Positions 41,541 to 52,857 of a DNA stretch of 64,000 nucleotides are shown piece by piece. The first letter of the stretch is position 1, and each line of letters begins with the position of its first letter. The notes beneath the pieces are model-generated. The model had not been told where the DNA came from. It made no database searches and was given only the letters and a program-made list of their open reading frames with translations. A program made the translations under genes and the position numbers. Source of the stretch: Incurvaria masculella (Eukaryota > Arthropoda > Insecta > Lepidoptera > Incurvariidae); the NCBI GenBank assembly GCA_946894095.1, contig OX335664.1:11396001-11460000 (forward strand), written 5' to 3'.

Positions 41541-43290
41541 TAAGGAAATTACGGAACCTCGGTTGTGCCTTCTGAACTTCGCCTCTACCCGCTATTACCC
41601 TCATTCCCGAAGAAATTAGGTGACATGCCAGAATGCCACGGCTACATTGAACTGTATGGAAAACATGGACAATTTATTATTGCCGTTTCGACCATAGGTA
41701 TTATCATCTCATGCGATGGTATCAATCGTAGGGAAAGGGCACCTATAGTTTAACATGGATCCAAACATCTCCCAACAAACTCGCATTCGTAACGAAATTC
41801 ATTTATCCAATTCTGAAAAAGAAAGAAAGTGATTTATAAACGGGGCGGGGATTTGAACCCGCTACAAATATAAAAAAATAATCATTGAATTGTTTTTTTT
41901 TTGTTCACATTAGAAAAAAAAAATATTTTTTTATTAAAAGAGAGGAACTTCAATCAAGAATTGATACATGAAGAATAATGTAACTTAAGCAACGTGGAAA
42001 AATGTTTTTTTTTTTATAATATGCATTACAAAGCCTATTTCAAAAAAATTAACAACAGTCGTCTCAGATTCTGAACGTATTATGTGAAATCAACATAAAT
42101 GTGTCTCCAAAAAACATCTACCCTTAATTATAATCATATCATGAACATAATTGTATCATTTTGAAGCCCTTAAAATATCCAGGGTGGTTTGGTTACCATG
42201 ATAAATCATTCGCTAGGTGCATAGCAGGTGAACAGGCAAAGGAAGCAAAATGAGGGCCGAGTGCACTAAAGGACAAAAAATCAACGTCAACTCCAAGAGG
42301 TTCACTAAAAGTGACGTGTTTGAACATTGATTAACTCAGCCGTCCCTTCGTGCAATCGGGGCTAAGTTTGACGTTTAGTTCAATTTCGTACCAGGCCAAC
42401 TGGTAAATTTTAGTTCACTTGACCGAATAACTCAATACATACCAGCGAATGGTATGTTTTGCTGGTTCGGTTCCAGCCTTTCATTATATTCGTAAAGTAG
42501 TTCTTTTTACTGGGTTCTTTCTTTAATTAAAGTGTCCTTGCTTCACGGTCGATTATACGTACATACAAATCACATTCCTTGCGGAAAAAGATATGTCCTT
42601 CTTTTTTGTTTCTTATTTTTATAATGATAGTAATGATTCATTGTTTAGCCTTGAAAGTATAGGTTACCAGGTTTGCTGGTTCCATAAAAAAACTAACGTT
42701 GAAACTGAAAAAGCAATAATAAAAATATATGTATTTGAAAAACATGTTTTTTAATTTTTCTATAACTCTTTCCTTTATCGATTTGTGATTTCCCACCATA
42801 GACTTGCATGTGGATAGAAAATTGTTACACATATATACGATAATATATCACTTATTGTTAATGGTCTCTAGGCCAAAAACGTCCTTTGCGTTTTTTTTTA
42901 AACAGAAAATGTATTTATAAACATTTTACGATAAATGTTTTTGCCTACCTACTCATTGAAGCGATTGATAAAGCATTTTGAAAGCTAAAACACAATTTCA
43001 TTTCATTTATTTACTCTACTTCTGGTAGTCAAACTACAACTAAGTGCCGAGTGCACGAAAGGACAAAAAAATAATATCGACATCAATGTACGATTAAACA
43101 CGTCGCTTTGTATATACAGTATGGAAGGAACTCTATATATACTCGGTGCAACCGGTAAGTCATGTCACAATTTGATTGATCCGCGGATTCGATCAACCAG
43201 TGAAGAAGAACCCGCAAAGAAACGTCATACTTGCAATGTCATACTTGCAATATTTATGTGTGTTACTTGTTATGTTAACCCGCAAATATT
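41541..43290. other. A/T-rich spacer with short dispersed repeats
   Basis: No gene seen. The segment 42238-42360 (GCCGAGTGCACTAAAGGACA and on) recurs at 43040-43110 and, inverted, at 50270-50440. The segment 42440-42555 (GCGAATGGTATGTTTTGCTG and on) recurs at 48140-48255. Confidence 0.5.
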
Positions 43291-43690
43291 GCGGCTTGTA
43301 GCCTAGTGGCGCGGGGACTGGCCTAGCGTACCAGAGGTCTGGGTTCAATTCCGACATGCACAACTGTCTTTCTCATTCCGAGTTCGATAAGTGCATTTCA
43401 TCAAGAATGCGAGCTGCTCCATGGTTCGGAATCCATGTAAAACTGTAGGTCCCCTTCCCCTACAAGATGGTAGGGTTTAAGTCCGCGCGGGTTGGTACCA
43501 TCGCATTGGATGAAAAGATGGTCGACGCGGCAATGAAAAATTGTCCGTGTTTTCCATCCAGTTCAATGGAGCCGCGCTCATAAAAGGGAAGGTCCTGGCA
43601 TGGCACCTAATTCCTTAGGGAATCAGGTGTATTGGGCTAATATCATAACGGTAGTTGCGTGGTATTAGCCATCCATGTCTGGTCGCATAA
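43291..43690 (+). repeat. tRNA-derived SINE
   Basis: An A box TAGCCTAGTGG (43299-43309) and a B box GGTTCAATTCC (43342-43352) mark a tRNA-type Pol III head. A body with CATCCAGTTCAATG and GGTCCTGGCATGGCACC follows and an A8 tail ends the copy. Confidence 0.78.
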
Positions 43691-43796
43691 AAAAAATAGC
43701 TTAGATATTTTTTACAAAGCTTCTCTGGTCCATTACAGCAATAATGTAATGTTTCTAAAAATGTAATATTAGGTACGTTCAAAATATGTAGAGAGA

Positions 43797-43937
43797 GATT
43801 TTTCCATCCAGTTCAACGTAGCCGTGCAGCATAAGTAAGGTCCTGGCATGGCACCCAGTTCTCATGTGGTGAGTTGGGCGAATATCATGTCAATAGGTAT
43901 TGTATTGGGATCCATATACAGGTACTTACTAAAAAAA
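43797..43937 (+). repeat. SINE body fragment
   Basis: Second half of the same SINE (from TTTTCCATCCAGTTCAACG), head missing, short A tail. Confidence 0.7.
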
Positions 43938-44194
43938 CCATATACTACCTATTTGTATATTTCATAAAAGCCAATGAAAAATGTACTGATTTGACATGTA
44001 TTTGTATGTAAATATTAAGTACCTATATAATTTTATTTACAAATAAGTTAAAGCTATGGTATACGTTTGCTTTTTATATTTTAAAAATGTATGCTTTTAA
44101 ATATATTCTTATGTTCTATCATATTCAATCTTTAATTTGCATATGGCGTTAATACCTACACACCAACTTCATGAATTATTGACGAAGCATCGTA
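43938..44194. other. A/T-rich spacer
   Basis: No feature seen. Confidence 0.5.
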
Positions 44195-45940
44195 AATACA
44201 TCGCGCGTGCTTATAAGACGCCGCCGCGCCGAACGCGACAACGAACAAGAACATGGTCCGCGACCAACTGCCGACGCGGACGTGGTCTTCTCACACCCCC
44301 CTTGTATTAGGCGGGAGTGGGGTGACAGTTCCGGGGCTTTGCCCCCTACTGTGGCATCAATCGCTGCCCGTAGCTACGGGCAGGTCCAGTGCGGGCCTAA
44401 TCTAGGCCGTGTTTGGTCTTCTGTGTTGGGTTTTTGTGGGCTTTAGCGTATTCGACTTCTTAGTCGAGGTCTCCTGTGTTCATCTGGTTGTCCTCTGGGC
44501 AATGCGCGCGCTACTACTCGCGCGAGCCTGTGGACGTACCGCTAAGAAGCTGGGCGAACCTTGTGATGCCGCTGGAGACGACCGAAATCGGGTCCGTGCC
44601 TGTCTGCAGCGCAAGCAGGACCTCCCGCAGAACGTCGATCGCCATCAGAATTGTGTCGATCCGCTCTGCGGAGATAGCTGGGATGGTCTGGGATGCTGCT
44701 GGTATGTGTTGAGGGCGGTTCTCGGGCACTAGTCCCAGGGTCACGACTCCTAGAGTAGGTGCTCTGGCTGCTGCTGGCACACTATTGGCGTTCTGTTTGG
44801 GCTCTGCTGCTGTGGTGGATGGTGCGGCTGTTACCGCTAGGGCTAGGGCAGCGGGGGCGGTGGTAGGCGGGATCTGAGCTCCCCTCCTCCCTCTTCGTCC
44901 TCGGCGGCGGCTGCCTGAGTTACTGCTCTCCCTCTGGCCAGGCTGGTTTGCCTCAGCCATAAGGGTAGCGCTCCCGGCTGCTGTCTCCACCGATGGGTTC
45001 AGTACTTGACAAGTGGTCTTCTTGGGCCTGGCTGTCGTGAGTGGTATCGTACCGGCCTTCTTGTTCCTCTGCTCGCGCTTGAATACTGGGCACCTCACGT
45101 TGTTGGCCGTGTGGTCCCCAGAGCAGTTGGCGCACGTCGGTGCGTCCTCCTTCGGGCGTTCGCAGTCGCCTGCCCTATGGGGACCACCGCATCTCACGCA
45201 CGATTGGGGGCGGTGGCAGTGGTGCGATGAGTGTCGAAATTGTTGGCACCGGTGGCATTGGGCGGGCCCCTTTTTCCCGCGCCACGCCTCGATCCTTACT
45301 CCCGGCATATTCAGGAGTTCGGTGACCTCATAAATTCCGGGCACGAGTCCGTCCGTCCTGGTGCACGCCATGTAGAATATGCACCCGGGGCGACCTGCCC
45401 GTGCTCGGATCGGCTTGACGTACTCCGCGGTGTAGCCCAGCTCGCGAAGTTCGTTGGAGATGAGAGCTGTGTCGGTGTCAGCGGGGAGTCCGCGGATTGC
45501 GAACTTGACGCTCCTGTCCGCTGGCAGGGAGTACGAGAACCATGCCACGTTCTCGTGTTTCTCCAAGTGGGTCAGGTACTTCTGTACCGTGCGGTGCTCT
45601 TCTTCAGAGACTGGAGAGAAACGCACTCCATTTCCGAAAGGTCGGGCATTGGGCGCGTGTCCGAGTTTCTCCCGCAGTTCTTTGAAATGTCGCTCCCACT
45701 GCGGTAGTCTCTCTACTACTAGCGGCGGGTAGCGCGGCTTTTTGGCGGCTCCAACTGCTGGTGAGGTGTTTATTGCAGCCTCCGATGGACGCCCGACGCG
45801 AGGCGGGCGTCCATCTATATAAAGTCTAGCACGTGTGAGCGAGAAGACTATCGAGCAGATGGGCGCGCGGGGCGGCGCGCGTCGCAGCGCGGGGGCCATA
45901 CGCCGGGCTCAGCGCCGGGTAGTGCGAGCGGGATAGAATA
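44195..45940 (-). mobile_element. Jockey-type retrotransposon copy holding only gag
   Basis: A GC-rich island in A/T-rich surroundings. It contains an intact gag-like ORF and about 320 bp of 3' sequence, but no endonuclease or reverse transcriptase. The edges are estimated from the composition change and from the GACG repeat beginning at 45943. It could be a 3'-deleted copy or a gag-only lineage. Confidence 0.6.
44514..45899 (-). CDS. gag: Jockey-type ORF1 (gag) with three zinc knuckles
   Basis: 461 residues, intact. A proline- and arginine-rich start is followed by a helical region with PxWxxHFKELRE-like sequence, an RRM-like or PRE_C2HC domain (FAIRGLPADTDTALISNELR) and three CCHC knuckles (CHRCQQFRHSSHHC, CVRCGGPHRAGDC, CANCSGDHTANNVRC). 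The C-terminal half is low-complexity Ala/Thr/Arg-rich, then an amphipathic helix (IDTILMAIDVLREVLLAL). This is the RNA-binding protein of Jockey-clade elements. Several open frames on the plus strand here are GC-rich shadows. Confidence 0.85.
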   Translation of the reverse strand: MAPALRRAPPRAPICSIVFSLTRARLYIDGRPPRVGRPSEAAINTSPAVGAAKKPRYPPLVVERLPQWERHFKELREKLGHAPNARPFGNGVRFSPVSEEEHRTVQKYLTHLEKHENVAWFSYSLPADRSVKFAIRGLPADTDTALISNELRELGYTAEYVKPIRARAGRPGCIFYMACTRTDGLVPGIYEVTELLNMPGVRIEAWRGKKGPAQCHRCQQFRHSSHHCHRPQSCVRCGGPHRAGDCERPKEDAPTCANCSGDHTANNVRCPVFKREQRNKKAGTIPLTTARPKKTTCQVLNPSVETAAGSATLMAEANQPGQRESSNSGSRRRGRRGRRGAQIPPTTAPAALALAVTAAPSTTAAEPKQNANSVPAAARAPTLGVVTLGLVPENRPQHIPAASQTIPAISAERIDTILMAIDVLREVLLALQTGTDPISVVSSGITRFAQLLSGTSTGSRE

Positions 45941-45942
45941 TA

Positions 45943-46184
45943 GACGTTTGTTGTATGGGGACCCCTTTAATTCTAAATATTTCGTAATGCCTATGATTTG
46001 TTGTTCTAGCGGCAAGGGAAATACACACTCTGTGAAAATTCCAACTGTCTAGCTATCACGGTTTCTGAGATACAGCCCTGTGACAGGCGGACAGACGGAC
46101 GGACGGACGGACGGACGGACGGACGGACGGACAGCGGAGGCTTAGTAATAGGGTTCCGTTTTCACCCTTTGGGTACGGAACCCT
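45943..46184 (+). repeat. GACG-family dispersed repeat, 5' truncated
   Basis: Begins at the TTGTATGGGGACC block next to the gag element. It is more diverged than its neighbour (CCAACTGTCTAGC). Confidence 0.8.
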
Positions 46185-46188
46185 AAAA

Positions 46189-46498
46189 AAACCGGCCAAG
46201 TGCGAGTCGGACTCGCACAAGAAGGGTTCGGTACCATCGTAAAAGATTTATTACAAAAAAATATTTTTTTTTGTATGGGGGCCCCCTTTAATTTTAATAA
46301 TTTTTTAATCTTACCTATTTGTTGTTATAGCGGCAAAATAAACACACACTCTGTGAAAATTTCAGCTGTCTATCTGTTATGGTTACTGAGATACAGCCCT
46401 GTGACAGACGGACAGACGGACGGACGGACGGACGGACGGACGGACAGCGGAGGCTTAGTAATAGGGTTCCGTTTTCACCCTTTGGGTACGGAACCCTA
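46189..46498 (+). repeat. GACG-family dispersed repeat, full length
   Basis: Follows the previous copy head to tail with a 4-base A gap, so the pair may be a tandem duplication or targeted insertion. Confidence 0.85.
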
Positions 46499-46862
46499 AC
46501 AAGGCTTTCACACCATTTGAACCAATGCGGCGCGGTAATGTACGGCTGGCTAGGCGCCGAAGTGTTCCATGACGTCACGCGGTCGCAACCCGAATTCCGC
46601 GGGCGACCCACAGATCAGAGCCAGGTACAGTATTTTAACAAAATTAAAAGTTTTATAACTTTGTGAATACGTATCGTATCGAAGTTAAATAAAAATCAAT
46701 GTTCTTACGGTAATGAGATCTATAATTATATGGGATAAAAATTAACTTTTTTTTTATTTTTCCCACGCTCACACTCGTTTTGACACGTAGTTGAGAGCAG
46801 ACACCTCAAAGTCGCTACCTATTGTTTTCTGTTCTTTTACCGGTTTATTACCGGTTTAATGT

Positions 46863-47125
46863 TTAGGGTTATGTACCCAAAGGGTGCCAACGGAACCCTA
46901 TTACTAAGCCTCCGCTGTCCGTCCGTCCGTACGTTCGTCCGTCACAGGTCTGCATCTCGTGAGCCGTATTATGTAGGCAGCTGAAATTTTCACAAAGTGT
47001 GTATTTATTTTGCCGCTGTAACAATAAATAATGAAAAAAATTAAAGGTGAATTTTTGGTATTAAATCTTGTACGATGGTACGGAACCCTTCGTGTGCGAG
47101 TCTGACTCGCACTTGGCCGGTTTTT
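46863..47125 (-). repeat. GACG-family dispersed repeat, minus orientation
   Basis: Both ends are present. The GACG run is reduced to about four units and interrupted (GTCCGTACGTTCG). Confidence 0.8.
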
Positions 47126-47155
47126 AGTTCCGGTTTTTTTGAAGGCGGTCTTTTT

Positions 47156-47815
47156 AACCGACTTCAAAAAAAGAAGGAGGTTATCAAGTCGTCTGGATGT
47201 TTTTTTTGTTTTGTTTTTTTTGTTTTTTTTTTTATGTTTGTTACCTCATAACTTTTGCCTGGGTGAACCGATTTTGATGATTATTTTTTTAAATGATAGC
47301 TAGTGCTTTCCAAGTGGTCCCATTTTAATTTGGTTAAGTTCTGACAATAATACCCATGAGAAAATCATAAAAGTCTTAAATTTGTATTAAGATGTGCGCG
47401 ACAAATGGACGAATAACTCAATATAACGCCAACCGATTTCGGTGATTGTTTTTTTATTGGAAAGGACGTCTACAAATTAGTAAGTGTACTTCAGATTCAC
47501 TAAAAATAAACAAATAAAAAAACAAATTTAACAAAAAAAATAACCGACTTCAAAGGAAAAGCACTAAAAAGTAAAAAATAATTTCCATTTTTGTAGTTAC
47601 GATTTCTGTTATTTTTTGAGTCGGTGTCAGCCAAGGTTAGGTTAGGTTAGGTTAGGTTAGGTTAGATTAGGTTAGTTTCTCTTGATTGGCGCAGCGCGTG
47701 CCTGGCTGACGCCGACTCAAAAAATAACAGAAATCGTAACTACAAAAATGGAAATTATTTTTTACTTTTTAGTGCTTTTCCTTTGAAGTCGGTTATTTTT
47801 TTTGTTAAATTTGTT
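47156..47815 (+). repeat. CCGACTTC-family dispersed repeat, complete copy
   Basis: The best preserved copy. The 3' part is a long hairpin: 92-bp arms at 47541-47632 and 47704-47795, nearly identical, with a 71-base loop holding six to seven TTAGG units and GATTGGCGCAGCGCG. Confidence 0.85.
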
Positions 47816-48282
47816 TTTTTTTTATTTAAAAATATTTGAATATCATAACTATGTTTTATTTTGTGTCTTACTGTACTGTAACACTCTGAAAACGAATTGA
47901 TTTTATCGAGTTCGTTGCCGATCTGTTGTTGGGATAATATCTTTGAAATTATTTTTTTCTTTTTTCCTTTTTAGTTTGATCTGCTACAAAAGCGTGTTTT
48001 TTTTTTGTTTTTAGGGTTCCGTACCCAAAGGGTGAAAACGGAGGTAGGAGGCATTGATTACGGGAAGAGGGACTGTAGGAGAATTCCAGATTATGGGTAT
48101 ACAGCAGGAGGCGAAATTGGTTAGACGCAATACCCGCGAATGGTATGTTTTGCTGGTTCGGGACCAGCCATGCAGTATATTCGTAAAGTAGTTCTTTTTA
48201 CAGGGATCTTTCTTTAATTAATGTGTCCTTGCTTCACGGTCGATTATGCATCGATAAATGTCACATTCCACAGAAAACTGTG
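47816..48282. other. Spacer with repeat fragments
   Basis: Contains a 33-base GACG-family end (48011-48043) and the segment 48140-48255 shared with 42440-42555. No gene. Confidence 0.5.
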
Positions 48283-48790
48283 GGATGTGGGCAGATTCTC
48301 GAGCGACGAAATAAGACGAGAGACTTGTTGAGTTGACATTTTAATGACAGGTTTTATGGCGGTCACAGATTATGGTAACAAGCATAGTGTTCATACTCTA
48401 CATAGACAACATAGACTACATACATACTTAACATCTCCCTTTTGAAGTACATAATAAGCTCTTAGAACTATATTATTTCGACCTCGACTGTACCTAGTTT
48501 AAGTAATTTAGTTCTGACCATGATTGTACCTACAGATCTAGGCGCTGAGGGCGCTTTACTTCACGACCGTAACGAGTATAATACTTATTCGGTGTTTCAC
48601 AAATTTGTGGTGACATGGCAAGGTCTTTATTCGGCGATGCTACTGACGCTATGGGAGTATATTGCTCTTGAACAGGATGTTTAATACAATATTGTCTGTT
48701 CCTACGATAAATGCCATCAGGACTCTGCACACCTAGGTTCGGGGCCCACTTCTACAATGTTACCAGGGGTCCATCGTTTACAATTTGGCT
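48283..48790 (-). mobile_element. 3' remnant of another Gypsy-type retrotransposon
   Basis: The minus-strand frame 48530-48775 reads like the end of a pol polyprotein (DGIYRRNRQYC, then YYTRYGREVKRPQRLDL and a stop). About 90 bp further a purine tract AAAAGGGAGA (about 48446-48455) and TGTTAAG suggest the start of an LTR running to about 48283. The rest of the element is absent. Confidence 0.6.
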
Positions 48791-48815
48791 GCTTTTTAAA
48801 CATCACCTCAGCGAA

Positions 48816-49122
48816 AAAACCGGCCAAGTGCGAGTCGGACTCGCACACGAAAGGTTCCGTACCATCTTACAAGATTTACAACAAAAAAAACCCGTTTTTC
48901 GTAAGGGGCCACCCATTAATTTAGATTAATTTATATTGTTTTTATTTTTGTTATTGCGGCAAAATAAATACATAATCTGTGAAAATTTCAGCCTCCTATC
49001 TGTTACGGTTCATGAGATACATCCCTGTGACGGACGGACGGACGGACAGGCGGACGGACGGACGGACAGACGGACGGACGGACGGACAGCGGAGGCTTAG
49101 TAATAGGGTTCCGTTTTCACCC
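48816..49122 (+). repeat. GACG-family dispersed repeat, cut before its 3' end
   Basis: The 5' palindrome and GACG run are present. The copy stops at TTTTCACCC and runs into LTR-like sequence, so a later insertion or recombination removed the hairpin end. Confidence 0.8.
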
Positions 49123-49132
49123 GCATGGCGTA

Positions 49133-49376
49133 CCAGTCGAGAACAATCTCTATCGAGATATTACCCAAATATTCCAGAGATTTTTCTGATGTCGGCGGGC
49201 CGAGGAGATGTATATAAAAGACAAAACTTTTATAGAGCTGATAACGCTTATATATAAGTTATAATAAATGGAAATAGGTAAGTGGCGCCATCTGTTGCCA
49301 AACTCAGGAAACTGCTCTTTGTGCTTTGATTTTGTAGTTGCGCTATGCCTTCATAGATGTCGCACTCGTAACAATA
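49133..49376 (-). repeat. Old LTR remnant related to Gypsy 1
   Basis: Shares the order CCAGTCGAGAACAATCTC, GAGATATTAC, a TATAAAA-like block, GCGCCATCTG and a terminal CGTAACA with the right part of the 1637-2159 LTR. Confidence 0.65.
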
Positions 49377-50076
49377 TTAAGGTAACAAGGGCTTATTTAT
49401 GCAACGATCAATACGTTAATGTTATATAGTCAGCGGTGCTTGATCAGTACGCAATATTATAGTTAAATATGACTTTTTGAAGGTCAAAATCTCGTTCAAT
49501 GATTCAGTTAAAAGCCGTTACAGCGCCATCTGTTGACCACATAAAGAAACTGCTTTCCACTTCAGTTTTATAGTTGCTCTATCCCTTCGCAGGTGGCGCT
49601 CTCGTAACAATATTCTTGTAACCAGTGCTTATTTATGCAACGATCAATACGTTAATGTTATAAAGTCAGCGTTCCTTGACAAGTACAAAAAATTATAATT
49701 TAATCCGACCTTTTGAAGGTCAAAATCCAGTTCAAAGATTCAGTTACAAATATATACAGCTCCATCTATTGACCACAAACAAGCTTTCCACTTCAGTTTT
49801 CTAGTTGCGCTATCCCTTCGCAGGTGGCGATCTCGTAACAATATTAAGGTAACAAGCGCTTATTTATGCAACGACCGATACGTTAATGTTATAAAGTCAG
49901 CGTTCCTTGAACAAACGAAAATTTATAATTTAATCTGACCTTTTGGAGCTCAAACAAGTCAAAGATTCCGTTACAAATAAATACAACGCCATCTGTTGAC
50001 CACAATCAAGAAATTGCTTTCCATTTCAGTTTTATAGTTGCGCTATCCCTTCGCAGATGGCGCTCACGTAACAATA
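49371..50076. repeat. Three tandem units of about 233 bp
   Basis: Units start at 49371, 49607 and 49838 with ACAATATT and end near 50076. Each contains TTATTTATGCAACGA, CAGCGCCATCTGTTGACC or a variant, and CGCTATCCCTTCGCAGGTGG. The tail of each unit resembles the LTR terminus of the preceding remnant, so the array may have grown from it. Confidence 0.8.
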
Positions 50077-50269
50077 TTAAATCATAATGTATGCATTTAA
50101 CCTGGAAATATTGTATAACAAGGGCTTATACAACGGCAAATAACGTTAAAATTATGAAAATTTTCACCAGTTAATACGATGGTGAAATAGACAAGCATTT
50201 TTTTAAATGACTCCAAAATGCAAAAACAAGCGCCAGTAAGACAAAACAAACAAGACAAAACAGCCTTTA

Positions 50270-50565
50270 TTAGAACCGATTGCACGAAGAGAGGGATGAG
50301 TTAATGAATGTTCAAACACGTCACTTTTAGTGAACCGCATAGAGTTTTTTCCATACCATCCATACAAAGTGACATGTTTAATCATACGTTGACGATGACT
50401 TAGATTTTTTGCCTTTCGTGCACTCGGCTCCATGAGTAAAAAAATTTTTAACTTTAATTTAAAAAAATAATCATCAAAATCGGTTCACCCAGGCAAAAGT
50501 TATGAGGCAACAAACATAAAAAAATAAATAAAAAATACAGACGAATTGATAACCTCCTCCTTTTT
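50270..50565 (-). repeat. Fragments of two dispersed families
   Basis: 50270-50440 is an inverted copy of the 42238-42360 segment. 50461-50565 is the 5' end of a CCGACTTC-family copy in minus orientation. Confidence 0.65.
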
Positions 50566-50722
50566 TAGGGTTCCGTACCCAAAGGGTGAAAACGGAACCC
50601 TATTACTAAGCCTCCGCTGTCCGTCCGTCCGTCCGTCCGTCCGTCCGTCTGTCACAGGACTGTATCTCAGTAACTGTAACAGGTAGACGGCTGAAATTTT
50701 CACAGAGTGTGTATTTATGTAT
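50565..50722 (-). repeat. GACG-family dispersed repeat, minus orientation, truncated
   Basis: Hairpin end, (GTCC)n run and the TCACAGAGTGTGTATTTA block only. Confidence 0.8.
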
Positions 50723-50727
50723 TTTTA

Positions 50728-51172
50728 ACACGCTTTTTTTATTAGCTTGGGTTGTATCTATGTATGTAATGGAATCTTTGAGATTAATTTTCACCAGTTT
50801 CCAGAAGTCTGATTAATTTGAAACTTTCAAGGACCGATGATAATGCAATAATTTCATAAGAGTTTCCCATTATCCTTATTAGGACCGCCAGGATTAATAA
50901 ATTCTTTTATTAACACGCTTTTATTAGCTTGGGTTGCATGTATCTATGTATGTAATGGAATCTTTCAGATTAATTAACACGATTTTAGTAGCTTGGGTTG
51001 TATGTATCTATGTATGTAATGGAATCTTTGAGATTAATTTTCACCAGTTTCCAGAAGTCTGATTAATTTGAAACTTTGCATACGTATCAAGGACCGATGA
51101 CAATGCAATAATTTCATAACAGTTTCCCATTATCCTTATTAGGACTGCCAGGATTAATAAATTCTTTTATAG
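50728..51172. repeat. Tandem duplication of a TTAACACG-starting unit
   Basis: Two full units and a short partial one share AGCTTGGGTTGTATCTATG, TTTCACCAGTTTCCAGAAG and GCCAGGATTAATAAATTC. The units begin near 50728, 50911 and 50977; the middle one is only about 65 bp. Confidence 0.75.
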
Positions 51173-51381
51173 ATCCTCTGTAGTGGAGTAAAAGAGACAG
51201 AGCTAGCGCGCGATCTGCGCATGCCCGCACTTTCGGACTTACTCTTTCGCTCGGGCACTTGGTACTATGGAGTGTAGAGACTCTGTACACTCCATACTTG
51301 GTACAGTACAACGGAGGCAAAACAAGTTTTCAGGGTAATTGCGTTCTCACCTTGTTCATTCTTTATGCATGTGTAGGTACA

Positions 51382-51545
51382 GCCTCAGTAGCCCAGTGGC
51401 GCGACACTTCGGCGATCGCTCTCCGAAGTTAAGCAACGCTGGGTCCGGTCTGGTCTTGGATGGGTGACCATTCGACCGTTGAGAGAGGCTGGCCGTGGTT
51501 CGGATTCCACGTTAAGGCGCCAGGACTAGCCAACTACTCGCGCCA
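51382..51545 (+). repeat. 5S rRNA-derived SINE-like element
   Basis: Bases 51426-51470 match the internal promoter part of 5S rRNA (AAGTTAAGCAACGCTGGG, CTTGGATGGGTGACC). The 5' portion of 5S is not recognisable and the sequence after GGTGACC differs, so this is not a working 5S gene but a 5S-headed retroposon or pseudogene. Confidence 0.7.
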
Positions 51546-52004
51546 TACAAATGCACTTTTTAACAAATGTAATAATATGTAGTGAAACGCTTCAGCAAAT
51601 GCAAATAGAACTCCAGACTGATAATGGATTGTTAATATTTTTTTATTCCATCATTTATTTAAATAATAATAAAAATAAAAAAAGTTGATTTTTCTCATTA
51701 GAAATCTGAAAGTCATTCGATTTCTAGATATAAGCAAAAACAGCATATATGCATAAACAAAAAATTCCATTTGCTTTTAGATTTCTACATTTAGTCAAAA
51801 AAGTTCGGAAATGGACACCGTTTCCGCAATGTATTTTGTATAGAAAAAGGAAACATACATTAACGAAAATCATTCGATTCCTAGACAAGGAATCATATAT
51901 TGTAAGGATGACACTTATAATCGTCAGACTTAGTTAGTTTACTTGGGGTGCCTCGTCTAACTTTGCGATTTGGCTAGTACCAGGCCCTTAAGCCCTTCCT
52001 TACT
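51546..52004. other. A/T-rich spacer
   Basis: No supported feature. Two segments with ATTCGATTTCTAGATATAAG and CATTCGATTCCTAGACAAGG suggest a faint 160-bp duplication. Confidence 0.4.
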
Positions 52005-52235
52005 TACTAGGTGGTAGGGTTTATCCCGCCCGGGTTGGTACCATCGCATTGGATGAACGATGGTCGAAGCGGCAATGAAAATTGTCCGTGTTTTCCATCC
52101 AGTTCAATGTAGCCGTGCAATATAAGGAAGGTCCTGGCATGGCACCTAGGTCCGATGTGGTGTGTTGGGCTAATACCATGACAGAACTTGTGGTATTAGC
52201 CATTCATGTCCAGTCACATAAAAACAAAAAAAAAA
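52005..52235 (+). repeat. SINE body copy
   Basis: The same body as 43450-43690, without the tRNA-like head, ending in an A-rich tail (AAAACAAAAAAAAAA). Confidence 0.72.
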
Positions 52236-52548
52236 GGTACTAATGAGTCTAATATACGCAAATTACTGTATATAACATTCATAAAATATATAATATGATA
52301 ACCGTGATTCACAAAAGGCTTTTTAGTCACAACAAAATAATCAGAACATAAATTTTTAATCTATTTATTTTACGGGACAAAATTTGGTAAACACCAATGC
52401 TTTGAAATTACAGTCGGTAAGGAAGGAATTTAATACGATAAAAAAATTTGTAATTATAAAGTCTTATTGATTGGAGTACAAATAACGCACATGAATTCGA
52501 AAAATCGAACTAAAAAATGAAAAATAAATAATAGTTTAAAAACACTAA
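52236..52548. other. A/T-rich spacer
   Basis: No feature seen. Confidence 0.5.
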
Positions 52549-52857
52549 AAAAACCGGCCAAGTGAGAGTCGGACTCGCACACGAAGGGTTTCGTACCATT
52601 GTAAAAAAAAAAAACAAAAAAAACACGTTTTTTGTATGGGAGCTCCCTTTAATTTTAATTATTTTTTAATCTTACCTATTTGTTGTTATAGCGGCAAAAT
52701 AAATACACACTCTGTGAAAATTTCAGCTGTCTACCTGTTACGGTTACTGAGATACAGCCCTGTGACAGACGGACAGACGGACGGACGGACGGACGGACGG
52801 ACAGCGGAGGCTTAGTAATAGGGTTCCGTTTTCACCCTTTGGGTACGGAACCCTAAA
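52549..52857 (+). repeat. GACG-family dispersed repeat, full length
   Basis: Both ends are present. It abuts the left end of the foldback element. Confidence 0.85.

Noticed and set aside
45006..45707. Several plus-strand ORFs of 74-158 codons opposite the Jockey gag
   Set aside because: GC-rich complement of a real gene; no motifs.
46200..46499. 99-codon and similar ORFs (also at 34846, 35149, 53262) with RTDGRTDGRTDG runs
   Set aside because: Read-through of the GACG dispersed repeat; same peptide in unrelated places, no gene context.
49371..50076. CRISPR-like array
   Set aside because: Units are about 233 bp of contiguous tandem repeat without unique spacers, in an insect genome.
51382..51545. 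A functional 5S rRNA gene
   Set aside because: Only the internal promoter region matches; the 5' third and the 3' end do not.
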